A DNA stretch of 41,441 bases, taken from the IMG/VR virus record IMGVR_UViG_3300047546_001385, positions 1 through 41,441 of that record, one strand, 5' to 3'. A model generated the notes under the pieces. The model saw only the letters and a program-made list of their open reading frames with translations, ran no database searches and had not been told where the DNA came from. A program made the position numbers and the translations under genes. Below are positions 11,923 through 21,126 of this stretch, piece by piece. This DNA comes from a virus. Position 1 is the stretch's first letter. Each line of letters starts with the position of its first letter.

Positions 11923-12853
11923 GAAGAATCAGCAGAAGCTCAGTCAGGCCGTCAGGAATGTCGGCCCGGTTATCAGCAAGAGCGAAGCCCAACAAGTTGC
12001 CAAAGCAACGGGCAAGTCTGTTGAGCAAGTCGTTGCAAAGGCGACAAATGCTGGGGTCGGTGTTGGGTCAGCTCTTGTCAACCAAGTCAGCAAGGCGATC
12101 TCTAGCCCGGCTGCACAGTTCACCACCCCGGCCCAAACACTTCAGGCCCTAGCTCCACTGCAAAACCTGCGGCTAAACAAGGGCACTGCCTATTACGGCA
12201 GCAGCACGACAACAATCCCAGCCACACAAACGCGCACTCCCAACGGCGGGGTCGCCACCACAGCAGGGAGCACTACCTACAACCCGATCGTGCTGCCACG
12301 CAACACAGCCGTGGCAGGCGGTGGCAACACCACGCAGAACAACGGCGGGAACAACAACGCCAACGATCCGTACCAGGACCTGCGAGATCAGATCGCCGCG
12401 GCGCAGCAAACAATCAACGACCTGCAGAACCAGCAAGTCGATCCATACGCCGACATAACCAACCTGCTCGCCGAGCAACAGGCCGCTGCAGCCGCGCAGC
12501 AGGAGGCCATGGCGGCGCAGGCGGCACAGCAACAGCAGGCCCTGCAGGACTTGATGATCCAGCAGCAGCAGGCCTACGAAACACAGATGGCCGATGCTCG
12601 GCGGCAGCAGGAGGTGATGGCGGCACAGGCAGCGGAAGCCCAGCGCCAAGCCATGGCAGTTGCCAATGCCTACGTGCCAGGCCTTGAGCCCACTGCTGCT
12701 GCTCCTGCCCTGGGCGACGCACGGAACATGACCCGTTCCTCTGCCACGAACACACTCTCCAACCTGTCGATCCTCACAGGCATGGGCGTTAGTGGTGGCG
12801 TCACCGCTACTCCCGCTGCCGCTTCTCCCCTCGCCGGCCTGCAAATCGCATGA
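11915..12853 (+). CDS. Gln/Ala-rich putative virion protein, 312 aa
   Basis: Located immediately before the portal gene and overlapping it (ATGA), which in cyanopodoviruses is the site of a variable structural protein. Layout: a basic N-terminus (residues 1-60), a Thr/Gly/Asn-rich low-complexity part (about 85-150), a long Gln/Ala coiled-coil-like segment (about 155-250: AAQQEAMAAQAAQQQQALQD and similar), and an Ala/Gly/Pro-rich tail. There is no enzyme motif. The composition suggests an elongated, possibly trimeric structural or decorating protein. ATG 11915 follows TGAGGAGTCTCACTG, with GAGGAG as Shine-Dalgarno. Confidence 0.65.
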   Translation: MAKKNQQKLSQAVRNVGPVISKSEAQQVAKATGKSVEQVVAKATNAGVGVGSALVNQVSKAISSPAAQFTTPAQTLQALAPLQNLRLNKGTAYYGSSTTTIPATQTRTPNGGVATTAGSTTYNPIVLPRNTAVAGGGNTTQNNGGNNNANDPYQDLRDQIAAAQQTINDLQNQQVDPYADITNLLAEQQAAAAAQQEAMAAQAAQQQQALQDLMIQQQQAYETQMADARRQQEVMAAQAAEAQRQAMAVANAYVPGLEPTAAAPALGDARNMTRSSATNTLSNLSILTGMGVSGGVTATPAAASPLAGLQIA

Positions 12854-14466
12854 ACACCACTGCTGCTTCTCGCTGGCGTGCTCTTGAGCTGTATCGCTCG
12901 CTGTACCTACGCCGCGCTGTGGATGCGTCAGCACTGACCATCCCCACCCTGATCCCTGAGACAGACCAGAACGATCCGGTTTCAGGCCTAACGCACAACA
13001 GCATCCCGTCTCTGTACCAGGGAGCAGGTGCACGTGGTGTCAGCAGCCTCAGCGCAAAGCTGCTCCTTGCCCTCTATCCACCCAGCCAGCCGTTCTTCCG
13101 CCTGGCAATCAACAAGGGTGCGATCGAGCAGTTCGTGCAGGACAACGGTGGTGATGTGCAGAACATCATGTCCACCATGGATGTAGCCCTGAGCGACATG
13201 GAGCGCCAGGTGCTGCAGAAGCTGGACAAGCTGCAGGCCAGGCCCGCCATGTTCGAGGCGGTCAAGCACCTAGTGGTCGGTGGCAACGCCCTCCTCTACA
13301 TCGGGGAGGACAGCATCAGGATGTACAGCCTGCGCTCCTTCTGCGTGGACCGTGATCCCGAGGGGAACGTCACGGAGATTGTGGTGCGCGAGCAGGTCGC
13401 TCATCAATACCTGCCCCCTGGCGTTGCGGGCGAGGAAGGCAAGGAAGACGGTGAGCACGACGATCGAGAGGACGTCTACACGCATGTGACGATTGATCCG
13501 CAGAAGGATCAGGTGGAGTGGTATCAGGAGTACGACGGCAAGCGCATCAAAGGATCCGCAGGTTTCAGCCGTTTGGCCACCAACCCCTGGATCGTTCTGC
13601 GCTTGCACCGGATCGCAGGTGAAAGCTACGGCCGCGGCCTAGTGGAGGAGTGCATTGGTGATCTTCAGTCACTTGAAGCACTGAGCAAAGCGATCGTGCA
13701 AGGTGCCCTGATCAGCGCCAAGGCCCTCTTCCTCGTCAACCCCAACGGCACCACACGTGCTGATGTGTTGGCCCGGGCTGAGAACGGGGCGATCGTTGCG
13801 GGCAATGCAGCTGATGTGGAAGCGCTGCAGGTGCAGAAGCAGAACGACTTTGCTACGGCGTTGCAGACCATGCAGCTGCTCGAGCGCCGGCTGCAGTTCA
13901 CCTTCCTCACGAATGAAGCCGTGCAGCGTGATGCTGAACGCGTGACGGCTGAGGAGATCCGCTTGATGGCGGAGCAGCTGGAGCAGGGATTGGGCGGTGT
14001 GTACAGCGTGCTGAGCGCTGAGCTGCAGCTGCCGTTGATCCGCCGGGTGATGTTCATGATGGAGCGCAGCGGTGAGCTGCCTCCGATCCCGAACGGACTG
14101 GTGGATCCTCAGATCACTACCGGCGTGGAGGCCATTGGCCGCGGCAATGACAAGCAGCGGTTGACGATGTTCCTGCAGACGATTGCAGCAAGCATTGGAC
14201 CCGAACAGTTCCTGCAGTACATCAACCCATCGGAGCTCATCCGTCGCTTTGCAGCGTCAGACGGTATTGACATTGCAGGGTTGGTGAAGACAGAAGAGGA
14301 GATACAAGCTGAACAAGCACAGGCGCAACAAGTAGCATTGGCGCAACAGCTTGCACAAGGAGCTATCCAGAGTGGAGCAACAGCCCCGCCGCCGCCGACT
14401 CAGGGAGTTGAACCTACAGGCGCAGCAGGACAGCCAACAGGACAACCAGAAGGAGTCAACGCTTGA
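12850..14466 (+). CDS. Portal (head-tail connector) protein, gp8-like, 538 aa
   Basis: Forms the dodecameric ring through which DNA is packaged and ejected. Size (T7 gp8: 536) and position before scaffold and capsid fit. The N-terminal region reads SRWRALELYRSLYLRRAVDA and is followed by SIPSLYQGAGARGVSSLSAKLLLALYPPSQPFFRL, typical of the T7-type portal. The sequence FLTNEAVQRDAERVTAEEIRLMAEQLE is the conserved stem-helix block of this family. The C-terminus is Gln/Ala/Pro-rich and disordered. ATG 12850 overlaps the upstream stop (ATGA). Confidence 0.95.
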   Translation: MNTTAASRWRALELYRSLYLRRAVDASALTIPTLIPETDQNDPVSGLTHNSIPSLYQGAGARGVSSLSAKLLLALYPPSQPFFRLAINKGAIEQFVQDNGGDVQNIMSTMDVALSDMERQVLQKLDKLQARPAMFEAVKHLVVGGNALLYIGEDSIRMYSLRSFCVDRDPEGNVTEIVVREQVAHQYLPPGVAGEEGKEDGEHDDREDVYTHVTIDPQKDQVEWYQEYDGKRIKGSAGFSRLATNPWIVLRLHRIAGESYGRGLVEECIGDLQSLEALSKAIVQGALISAKALFLVNPNGTTRADVLARAENGAIVAGNAADVEALQVQKQNDFATALQTMQLLERRLQFTFLTNEAVQRDAERVTAEEIRLMAEQLEQGLGGVYSVLSAELQLPLIRRVMFMMERSGELPPIPNGLVDPQITTGVEAIGRGNDKQRLTMFLQTIAASIGPEQFLQYINPSELIRRFAASDGIDIAGLVKTEEEIQAEQAQAQQVALAQQLAQGAIQSGATAPPPPTQGVEPTGAAGQPTGQPEGVNA

Positions 14467-14473
14467 CAAGCCA

Positions 14474-14487
14474 TTGACACTGGGCAA
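14474..14487 (+). promoter_or_regulatory. 14-bp element, copy before scaffold
   Basis: TTGACACTGGGCAA lies between the portal and scaffold genes, 63 bases before the scaffold start. The arms TTGACA / GGGCAA are imperfectly inverted. No -10 box is evident at the right distance. Confidence 0.35.
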
Positions 14488-14549
14488 AGGTCAACACACG
14501 TCACCACTGCCTAGTGGTGGCTACATGATCATCACTGACGGATTCAATC

Positions 14550-15257
14550 GTGCCTGAAATCATCACAGGTCAAGACGGCAGCATGTCTTACGAGACAGGC
14601 GCCGCCACTGAAGAGGCTGCACGTGTTGAGACCGCAAGGGCTGAGCTCTACGACGAGGCTCAAGGCGTCAGCAGTGAAGGGGATGGAGGCCTGCTGCTCG
14701 GCAAGTACCGCTCGGCAGACGATCTCGCCGAGGCATACAAGAGCCTGCAGGCTGAGTACACCCGGCTGAAGAGCGGTCTGCCCCCGCAGGAGCCGCAACT
14801 TAATCAGCAAGAAGTTGTCGAGGAAGGCGGCGTCGAGCAGGAAAGCGACGAGCCTCAGGTTCCACAGATCGACGAGGCAACCGCTAATGCAATCCAGCAG
14901 CGGGTGTTCGAGATGGCTGGTGGCCAGGACGGCTACACCAGGCTGGCGAATTGGGTGGCCGGCAACCTGCCCGCTGATCGCGTCAACAGCTGGAATGAAG
15001 CGCTGGCTCAGGGCAATGAGAGCCAAATCATCACCACGCTGAAAGGCCTGCAGTACGACTACATGATGGCCAACGGCTATGAGCCAAGGCTGACTGGTGG
15101 CCGTGCCCCGAGCAATGAAGTGCGTGGCTACAGCTCTGAAGCGCAGGTGGTGGAAGCGATGAGCGACCCCCGTTACTCAGGCGACAACCCTGACCCTGCA
15201 TACATCCGCGAAGTGGAACGTCGTCTTGCAGCCAGCAACGTGTTCCAATCACGTTGA
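14550..15257 (+). CDS. Scaffolding (capsid assembly) protein, gp9-like, 235 aa
   Basis: Acidic, Glu/Gln-rich, largely helical and disordered, placed between portal and capsid as in T7. A conserved cyanophage-type segment is GKYRSADDLAEAYKSLQAEY (about residues 50-69). The product helps build the procapsid and is then expelled. The start is GTG 14550; ATG 14583 (MSYETGAATEEA) is an alternative, and neither has a strong Shine-Dalgarno. T7 gp9 is 307 aa, so this one is shorter. Confidence 0.85.
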   Translation: MPEIITGQDGSMSYETGAATEEAARVETARAELYDEAQGVSSEGDGGLLLGKYRSADDLAEAYKSLQAEYTRLKSGLPPQEPQLNQQEVVEEGGVEQESDEPQVPQIDEATANAIQQRVFEMAGGQDGYTRLANWVAGNLPADRVNSWNEALAQGNESQIITTLKGLQYDYMMANGYEPRLTGGRAPSNEVRGYSSEAQVVEAMSDPRYSGDNPDPAYIREVERRLAASNVFQSR

Positions 15258-15275
15258 CCTGGGGTAATAATTGAT

Positions 15276-15303
15276 GGCAGATCAAACAACCAAGTGATCT
15301 GCC
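15276..15303. promoter_or_regulatory. Hairpin upstream of the capsid gene
   Basis: Perfect 9-bp inverted repeat GGCAGATCA (15276-15284) / TGATCTGCC (15295-15303) with a 10-base loop, in the 141-base gap before the capsid gene. No T run follows, so RNA processing or mRNA stabilisation is as likely as termination. Confidence 0.6.
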
Positions 15304-15398
15304 CCTGGGCCCGGTGCGCCGATACCCCAGCACGCGACGTTGGCGGAGCTGAGCTCCATTTGTTGATCGCCCCGTAAACCTCAACAAGGAGACCGAAG

Positions 15399-16442
15399 GT
15401 GGCTGCACCCGACGTAACCCTGTCCAGGCCCGGTGTAATTAACAACGCATCCGGCACCTGGGCACAAGACAACGCCCTGTTCCTCAAAGTCTTCTCCGGC
15501 GAAGTGCTGTCCGCGTTCCAGCGGAATTGCATCTTCAAAGGAATGGTGCAAGAGCGCACCATCCAGAACGGCAAGAGCGCCCAGTTCCCTGTGACTGGTC
15601 GTTTCCTCGCTCGCTTCCATACCCCTGGGAAGCAGATTGAAGGCCAGGGCAACATGGCCCAGAACGAAGTCGTGATCAAGATCGACGATCTGCTGATTGC
15701 AGATGCGGCGCTCTACGATCTCGATGAGGCCAAGAATCATTTCGACATTAGAAGCATCTACAGCCGCGAATTGGGGCAGGCTTTGGCCCGCGCCTATGAC
15801 AAGCGACTGGCTCGCGTGCTGACTCTTGGCGCTCGTCAGAGCACTTCTGACCTGACTGCCAACCTGCCGACCGGCCTGACTCCTGATCAGGCTGCTCGCA
15901 CTGGCACCCGCATCAACATCAACGATGCGACTCCTACCGCCGACGACTACGTGGCCGCTGTGTTCGCAGCTGCCAAGGCGCTCGACGAGAAGGACGTGAG
16001 CTCTGACGGCCGCGTGCTGGTGTGCAGCCCCGAGGTCTACTACACGCTGATTCAATCCAGCCGTGCGGTGAACTTCGACTTCAACCAGCAGGGTGCCAAC
16101 GGCTCTTACTCCAAGGGTCAAATCAGCCAGCTGGCAGGCTTCAGCATCTACAGCAGCAACCACATCACCCAGGGCAACGTCACTGCTCCCACTGGCGAGC
16201 AGGGCTTCACCTGGAATGGCAGTGACACTGTGCTGTCGTCGGTCAACATGACTGACACCAAGATGATCGCCTTCCAGAAGGGTGCTGCTGGTGTTGTCAA
16301 CCTGCGTGGTATCTCCATGCAGATGACCGGCAATGACTACAACGTCATGTACCAGTCCACTCTGATGGTTGCCAAGTACGCATGTGGCTTCGGCTATCTG
16401 CGTCCTGAAGCAATCGTCGAGATCTACAACACTCCTGCCTAG
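15399..16442 (+). CDS. Major capsid protein, gp10-like, 347 aa
   Basis: Builds the icosahedral shell (HK97-type fold). Length equals the T7 family norm (345). Recognisable segments are NALFLKVFSGEVLSAFQRNC with KGMVQERTIQNGKSAQFPVTG near the N-terminus and VYYTLIQSSRAVNFDFN in the A-domain region. GTG 15399 is the start, with AAGGAG seven bases upstream; this is the strongest Shine-Dalgarno among the late genes, as expected for the most abundant protein. A strong terminator follows the stop, so the mRNA level can be set separately from the tail genes. Confidence 0.96.
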   Translation: MAAPDVTLSRPGVINNASGTWAQDNALFLKVFSGEVLSAFQRNCIFKGMVQERTIQNGKSAQFPVTGRFLARFHTPGKQIEGQGNMAQNEVVIKIDDLLIADAALYDLDEAKNHFDIRSIYSRELGQALARAYDKRLARVLTLGARQSTSDLTANLPTGLTPDQAARTGTRININDATPTADDYVAAVFAAAKALDEKDVSSDGRVLVCSPEVYYTLIQSSRAVNFDFNQQGANGSYSKGQISQLAGFSIYSSNHITQGNVTAPTGEQGFTWNGSDTVLSSVNMTDTKMIAFQKGAAGVVNLRGISMQMTGNDYNVMYQSTLMVAKYACGFGYLRPEAIVEIYNTPA

Positions 16443-16468
16443 CGACAAAGCGGGTGGGGATACAGAAT

Positions 16469-16493
16469 GAGGGGCAGCAATGCCCCTCTTTTT
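16469..16493 (+). terminator. Rho-independent terminator after the capsid gene
   Basis: Stem GAGGGGCA (16469-16476), loop GCAA, stem TGCCCCTC (16481-16488), then TTTTT. A perfect 8-bp GC-rich hairpin with a U tract, it matches the position of the T7 T-phi terminator after gene 10. Confidence 0.92.
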
Positions 16494-16494
16494 C

Positions 16495-16725
16495 ATGGCT
16501 ATCACAGTTGATGGAGTGGAGTTAAACGTCAGATGGGCAGAGGATCAATCAGTTGATCCATGTGCTCCACCTGCACCCAAGGTCAAGGTCAAGCCTGACT
16601 TTGCCGGCATGAAGAAAGCTGAACTGGTGGAGTACATCTCCCCCGATGGCAGCGATGTAGACACCAGCCTCACCAAAGCCGAGCTGATCAAGCTTGCGGA
16701 ACAACTGTTCGCCACCAAGGGCTGA
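16495..16725 (+). CDS. Small head-completion-type protein with HeH/SAP-like motif, 76 aa
   Basis: ATG 16495 (MAITVDGVELNVRW) is preferred to ATG 16480, which lies inside the terminator hairpin. The C-terminal half has KKAELVEYI and TKAELIKLAEQL, the repeated K-x-ELI-x-x pattern of the helix-extension-helix (HeH/LEM/SAP) motif found in small phage proteins near capsid genes. It may bind DNA or other head proteins at the neck. The gene ends 5 bases before the tail-tube gene. Function is inferred from motif and position. Confidence 0.65.
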   Translation: MAITVDGVELNVRWAEDQSVDPCAPPAPKVKVKPDFAGMKKAELVEYISPDGSDVDTSLTKAELIKLAEQLFATKG

Positions 16726-16730
16726 ATCAA

Positions 16731-17357
16731 ATGACGGAGCTGGAAGCTGTCAACACGTTGCTGAGCGTGATCGGTGAAGCACCGGTTGACAAGCTCAGCG
16801 ACATATCCATCAACGAGATCACAGACTCATCCCTGGCTCGCAAGACGCTGGGCGAAGTGTCGCGTGACGTTCAAGCCGAAGGCTGGAGCTGGAACACGGA
16901 CTGGAACGTGCCGCTCACCAAGACGTCGGCCAATGAGTTTGTGCTGCCCAGCAACACGCTGAGCACGCAGTTCAGCCCTAACCGCTACCCCGACAAGCAA
17001 TACGTGCAGCGTGGCCTCAAGGTCTACGACCGGGCAAAGCGCACGTTTGCCTTCGGGGCTGACATGTCCACAGCTCTGATCGTGGACTACGTGGTGAGCC
17101 AACTGAGCTGGGACGAGCTGCCCCACACAGCACAGCAGTACGTGACGATCCGAGCTGCGCGGATCTACTCCGATCGCTACCTGAACAGCAACGCGATCTA
17201 CACGTACACCGCCCAGGACGAGGAGTACGCCCGGGCCATGTTGATCCGTGATGAGGAGCGTGGACTCAGCAACAACTTGCTCTGGGGAAATGACCGTGGT
17301 GTTGGCCAAGGCATTGGCTACATCCCTTCTGATGGCCTTCGTTACCGAGGTGTGTGA
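16731..17357 (+). CDS. Tail tubular protein A (gatekeeper), gp11-like, 208 aa
   Basis: The ring protein between portal and nozzle in T7-like tails. MTELEAVNTLLSVIGEAPV is the hallmark N-terminus of the family, followed by ALARKTL-like and DVQAEGWSWNTDWN segments. Length fits (T7 gp11: 196). ATG 16731 is at a normal distance from the upstream gene; the stop overlaps the next start (TGATG). Confidence 0.95.
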   Translation: MTELEAVNTLLSVIGEAPVDKLSDISINEITDSSLARKTLGEVSRDVQAEGWSWNTDWNVPLTKTSANEFVLPSNTLSTQFSPNRYPDKQYVQRGLKVYDRAKRTFAFGADMSTALIVDYVVSQLSWDELPHTAQQYVTIRAARIYSDRYLNSNAIYTYTAQDEEYARAMLIRDEERGLSNNLLWGNDRGVGQGIGYIPSDGLRYRGV

Positions 17358-19945
17358 TGCGTCGTAAGTCCAACGTCACCGGCACACGCCGCGTTCCCCA
17401 GAGCCTGATCCAAGGGAAGCTCGACACGCTTACCCAAGGCATCAGCCAGCAGCCTCCTCACCTGCGTCTGCCAGGGCAAGGCGAACGGCAGGTCAATGCC
17501 TACAGCTCGCCGGTGGAAGGACTCACCAAGCGGGCTCCCACCAACTACGCAGGCCGGATCTTCGACACGTCCTTCCAGGACCTGTACGTCGAGATGATGC
17601 CGGTGGTGAACGAGGAGAACTACAGCGTCACCCTGACGCCCGTAGGCAGCACGACGGAGTTGCGCATCCTGCTGAACGGACTGACCTGCAAGCTCGATGT
17701 GCATGGCAATGGAATGACAATCAACGCTTCGCCGTATGAGCGGATCGTTGGCGACAGCACGAGCTACATCTATCAGCTGACTGAGCTGTACAAGAAGTTC
17801 GTCCTAATCAACAACGGGCCCCTGGGCCTGCTGCTGAACCGCGAGAAGAGCACAGCCCTGTCGGCAACGACCGCACCTGCTGCCAAGACCGATGCCCTGA
17901 TCTTTGTGCAGGGCGTGACCTACGACGTCAGCTACACGGTGACGCTGGCAGGCACGGCTTTAACGGCTGTCACGACCCCCAAGGTCACAGACACCAACAA
18001 CACGATCAGCACTGCCACGGTGGCCTCAGGCCTAGCCACACAGATCAACGGCGTGAGTGGCTACACCGCCACCGCTAACGGGGCCGTGGTGCTCGTCACC
18101 AAGAACGACGGTGGTGCCTTCACCCTGCAGCTGGACGACAGCCGCTCCAACACGCTGGCCCGGGTGATCCGCAGCACGGTCTCCAAGTTCTCCGACCTGC
18201 CGGCCAGGGCGTACAACGGCTTTGTTGTCAAGGTGGATTCAGAGCCGGCCAACGCGCAGGACGACTACTGGGTGAAGTTCGTCACCAACGACGGCAGCTC
18301 GTTCGGTGAAGGCACATGGGTCGAGACCTTAAAGCCCGGGCAGAAGTTCAAGCTCGACGAGAACACGATGCCGCTGGTGATCTACCGGGCAGCACCCCAG
18401 GTGTTCTTCGTTGGCCCAGCAGATGGCGCCACACGGAGCTTGACTACTGGCGGAGTCACCTACACGTACACGTTCCCCACATGGGGTAGCCGCACGGCGG
18501 GCGACGAGACAACGGTGCCGACCCCAAGCTTCGTCGGGCAGATCATCAAGGATCACGTGCTGTTCCGCGGCCGCTACGCGATCTGCGCTGGCGAGAACGT
18601 GGTGATGAGCGAGACCGATGACATCTTCAACTTCTTCCCTGACACATCTGTCGCGGTTCTGGAGACAGACCCGATTGACCTACGTGCCACATCAGAGACG
18701 AGCACCAGGCTGAACTGGTTGCTGCCGGTGAATGAGTCGCTGCTTGTCTTCAGCGGGAACAGTCAGTTCCAGATCAAGCCAGCCGACGTGGATGTATTGA
18801 CGCCACGCACAGCCACGATCCTGCGGCTGAGCAACATCTTGATGAACCCTGACCTGCGCCCCAAGATCGCTGGTCCCGTTGTGATCTTCGCCACCAACGA
18901 GTTCAACTACACAAACTTCCGCGAGTACCAGTTCATCGAGACGATCTCGCGGCGACTCGGCTTGAACCTGGGCGGCAGCCTGAACATCACGTCCTCACTG
19001 CCGAAGTACATCGACGGCCTGGCCACACACTGGGATGTGGGAGAGACGATTGACATGGCCGTGTGCCGCACGCCCAACAACAAAAAGAAGCTGTACGTCT
19101 ACAAGTATCTGTGGCAGTCGGGCACTGACAGCCTTGCCAAAAGCCAGGCCAGCTGGAGCGAGTGGACCTTTGATGGCGACATTGTTTGGCTGAAGTTCAT
19201 CGGGAACGAGCTGTGGTTCCTGATGGCCTATCCAGACGGAACATACAGCTGCTACATGAACAGCGAGGAGCTGGATCAGATGAGCACGCCGACAATCCAC
19301 ATGGATCGCCAGCTGCGGTATCCCGAGTGCAACAGCGACTACACGACGACGAACAACATCACGGCTAGCTACAACTCCACAACAAACAGGACCACGTTCA
19401 CCCTGCCGTATCAGATGCAGGGCTTAACCAGCATCGTCACCAGGCCGGATAACAGCGGGCCGAAGATGTATGAGATCGGCTCAGCATCATCTGGCACCAC
19501 GATCACCTGCAATGTGCCTGGTGACTGGAGCAGCTCCAAGCTGGCGATCGGCCGCCGCTACTCAATGGAGTACGAGTTCACGCAGGCCTTTGTCCCGTCC
19601 CGAGATCAGGCACGGCAGCGCGTGGTCGGGGAGCAGGCCGGGCGCCTGCAGGTGGCGACGTGGCAGATCAACCACTTCAACACCGGTTTCTACGACGTGG
19701 TGGTGAAACGGAACGGACGGGCGATCGACAGCCGGTACGAGTACAGAAGCAGAAAGCTCAACGTGCTCAACAACGAATTGACAACAGAAACGAGCTTCGT
19801 TGATACAGGGACATTCCGGGCTCCGGTGTATAGCAAGAACACAGAGTGCAGAGTTATCGTCGAGAGTGACAGCTACCTTCCCGTGACGATCACTGGCGCC
19901 ATCTGGGAAGGCAATTACAACGATCGGTCGAGGAGCGTGGGCTGA
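17357..19945 (+). CDS. Tail tubular protein B (nozzle), gp12-like, 862 aa
   Basis: Forms the hexameric nozzle of the short tail. The N-terminus includes the family signature LIQGKLDTLTQGISQQPPHL and RLPGQGERQVNAYSSPVEGL, followed by beta-propeller-type repeats. T7 gp12 is 794 aa. The insertion about residues 160-290, with many Thr/Ala/Val residues (VSYTVTLAGTALTAVTTPK...), looks like an Ig-like/beta-sandwich domain and may be exposed. ATG 17357 sits in TGATG with the upstream stop; GTG 17354 is an alternative. The stop overlaps the next ATG. Confidence 0.95.
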   Translation: MRRKSNVTGTRRVPQSLIQGKLDTLTQGISQQPPHLRLPGQGERQVNAYSSPVEGLTKRAPTNYAGRIFDTSFQDLYVEMMPVVNEENYSVTLTPVGSTTELRILLNGLTCKLDVHGNGMTINASPYERIVGDSTSYIYQLTELYKKFVLINNGPLGLLLNREKSTALSATTAPAAKTDALIFVQGVTYDVSYTVTLAGTALTAVTTPKVTDTNNTISTATVASGLATQINGVSGYTATANGAVVLVTKNDGGAFTLQLDDSRSNTLARVIRSTVSKFSDLPARAYNGFVVKVDSEPANAQDDYWVKFVTNDGSSFGEGTWVETLKPGQKFKLDENTMPLVIYRAAPQVFFVGPADGATRSLTTGGVTYTYTFPTWGSRTAGDETTVPTPSFVGQIIKDHVLFRGRYAICAGENVVMSETDDIFNFFPDTSVAVLETDPIDLRATSETSTRLNWLLPVNESLLVFSGNSQFQIKPADVDVLTPRTATILRLSNILMNPDLRPKIAGPVVIFATNEFNYTNFREYQFIETISRRLGLNLGGSLNITSSLPKYIDGLATHWDVGETIDMAVCRTPNNKKKLYVYKYLWQSGTDSLAKSQASWSEWTFDGDIVWLKFIGNELWFLMAYPDGTYSCYMNSEELDQMSTPTIHMDRQLRYPECNSDYTTTNNITASYNSTTNRTTFTLPYQMQGLTSIVTRPDNSGPKMYEIGSASSGTTITCNVPGDWSSSKLAIGRRYSMEYEFTQAFVPSRDQARQRVVGEQAGRLQVATWQINHFNTGFYDVVVKRNGRAIDSRYEYRSRKLNVLNNELTTETSFVDTGTFRAPVYSKNTECRVIVESDSYLPVTITGAIWEGNYNDRSRSVG

Positions 19946-21096
19946 TGCCTTTCCCTATCGGAGCTGTTATTGGAGCAGTCGCCGGGATCGGCAGCTCAGT
20001 CTTTGGTGCAGCCTCATCGAAGGCTGCTGCAGATGCGCAGTACAAGGAAGCGGAGCGGCAAGCCAAGGCTCGCTTCAAGCGGGACGTGCAGGAGTGGCGG
20101 CTGTCCAACCTGGCAGCCAAGACTCAGTGGTGGTGGGACAAGGCCCGTGTCGAACAGCTGCGCTTCAACGAGCGGCAGAAGGCTGCGGACTACAAGGCCT
20201 ACCAGTCCCAGATGCTCAATGCTGCGTCCCAGCAGCTGAGCACCCGTATCGGGGAGATCACAGCTCGGGCGTCGCTGGAGCAGAACAGCGAGTTCGCCAA
20301 AGCATCGGTGGACTATCCGTACCGGATGCAGGCGCTGACGATCGACACGCTCGAGACCACACGGCAGTTCCTGAACCAGGTCAACCAAACCGCGCTGCAA
20401 AGCGCTCAGGCCACCAGCAAGATCAACCGGGAGACCGAGGAGCTGGTGGGCAGCCTGGCACTCGAGGAGCAACGTGACTACCTGGGCTGGCAGCTGAACA
20501 AGATCCAGGCCCTGGTGGAGGACAGCAAGGCTGGAGCTCGTGGATCTGATCGCCAGGGCGGCGGACAGACCGGCAAGCTGCTGATGGCGCAGGCCGCCAA
20601 GCAACTGGGCCGCAGCTGGGGCGAACTGCAGAACAACGCCACGTCACGCAAGGTGCGGCTTGGCTTGCTGAACAGCGCCATCAAGGGCGAGTTCGCTCAG
20701 CAGATGGGCATCTATGCCCTAGGGATGCAGGACATGACGGAGCGTGCCGCGGCCACGATCAAGCGCAGCGACAACGAAGCGTCGATGCTGAATCAAACAA
20801 TGTCGAAGCTGACGATCCCGTCCTTCGGCTGGCGTGCCAATGCCTACGGAGCGCAGCTGGCGTCGGCTCAGGCTGACTACACCAGCTCGGTGGTGAGCCT
20901 CAGCAAGCCGTACCGCGAGGAGATCTACTTCGATCCGCTCAAGCCCATCAAGGGCCTGAAGCCGGAGTACATCGGCCCAACGCAGCCCTCGACAGGCAAC
21001 CTTGGATTCACCATCGGCAACTCCATCTTGAGTGGTGTTCAAGGTGCAATGAGCTTCAGCTACATGAACGATGCTGGTCAACTCAAGTTCTATTGA
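19945..21096 (+). CDS. Internal core protein, gp14-like, 383 aa
   Basis: Ejected virion protein expected to form the outer-membrane pore during DNA entry. Features are an N-terminal hydrophobic Gly/Ala helix (PIGAVIGAVAGIGSSVFGA), then AAADAQYKEAERQAKARFKRD, and long Gln/Ala/Glu helices, like T7 gp14, but about twice as long (196 in T7). ATG 19945 overlaps the nozzle stop (TGATG). In T7, gp15 and gp16 follow on the same strand; here the corresponding large proteins are encoded on the opposite strand 13 kb away. Confidence 0.85.
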   Translation: MPFPIGAVIGAVAGIGSSVFGAASSKAAADAQYKEAERQAKARFKRDVQEWRLSNLAAKTQWWWDKARVEQLRFNERQKAADYKAYQSQMLNAASQQLSTRIGEITARASLEQNSEFAKASVDYPYRMQALTIDTLETTRQFLNQVNQTALQSAQATSKINRETEELVGSLALEEQRDYLGWQLNKIQALVEDSKAGARGSDRQGGGQTGKLLMAQAAKQLGRSWGELQNNATSRKVRLGLLNSAIKGEFAQQMGIYALGMQDMTERAAATIKRSDNEASMLNQTMSKLTIPSFGWRANAYGAQLASAQADYTSSVVSLSKPYREEIYFDPLKPIKGLKPEYIGPTQPSTGNLGFTIGNSILSGVQGAMSFSYMNDAGQLKFY

Positions 21097-21101
21097 TACA
21101 C

Positions 21102-21115
21102 TTGACACCGTACAA
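21102..21115 (+). promoter_or_regulatory. 14-bp element before the AbrB-like gene
   Basis: TTGACACCGTACAA starts 25 bases before the ATG. It shares its first nine bases with the element in the promoter at 6921. If TTGACA were a -35 box the -10 would fall on the start codon, so a leaderless or non-sigma-70 reading is needed; an operator role is equally possible. Confidence 0.4.
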
Positions 21116-21126
21116 GCATTTGTCAC

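Noticed and set aside
15381-16505. 374-aa minus-strand frame opposite the capsid gene
   Set aside because: Complementary shadow of a certain gene; composition follows from capsid codons and no protein family is recognisable.
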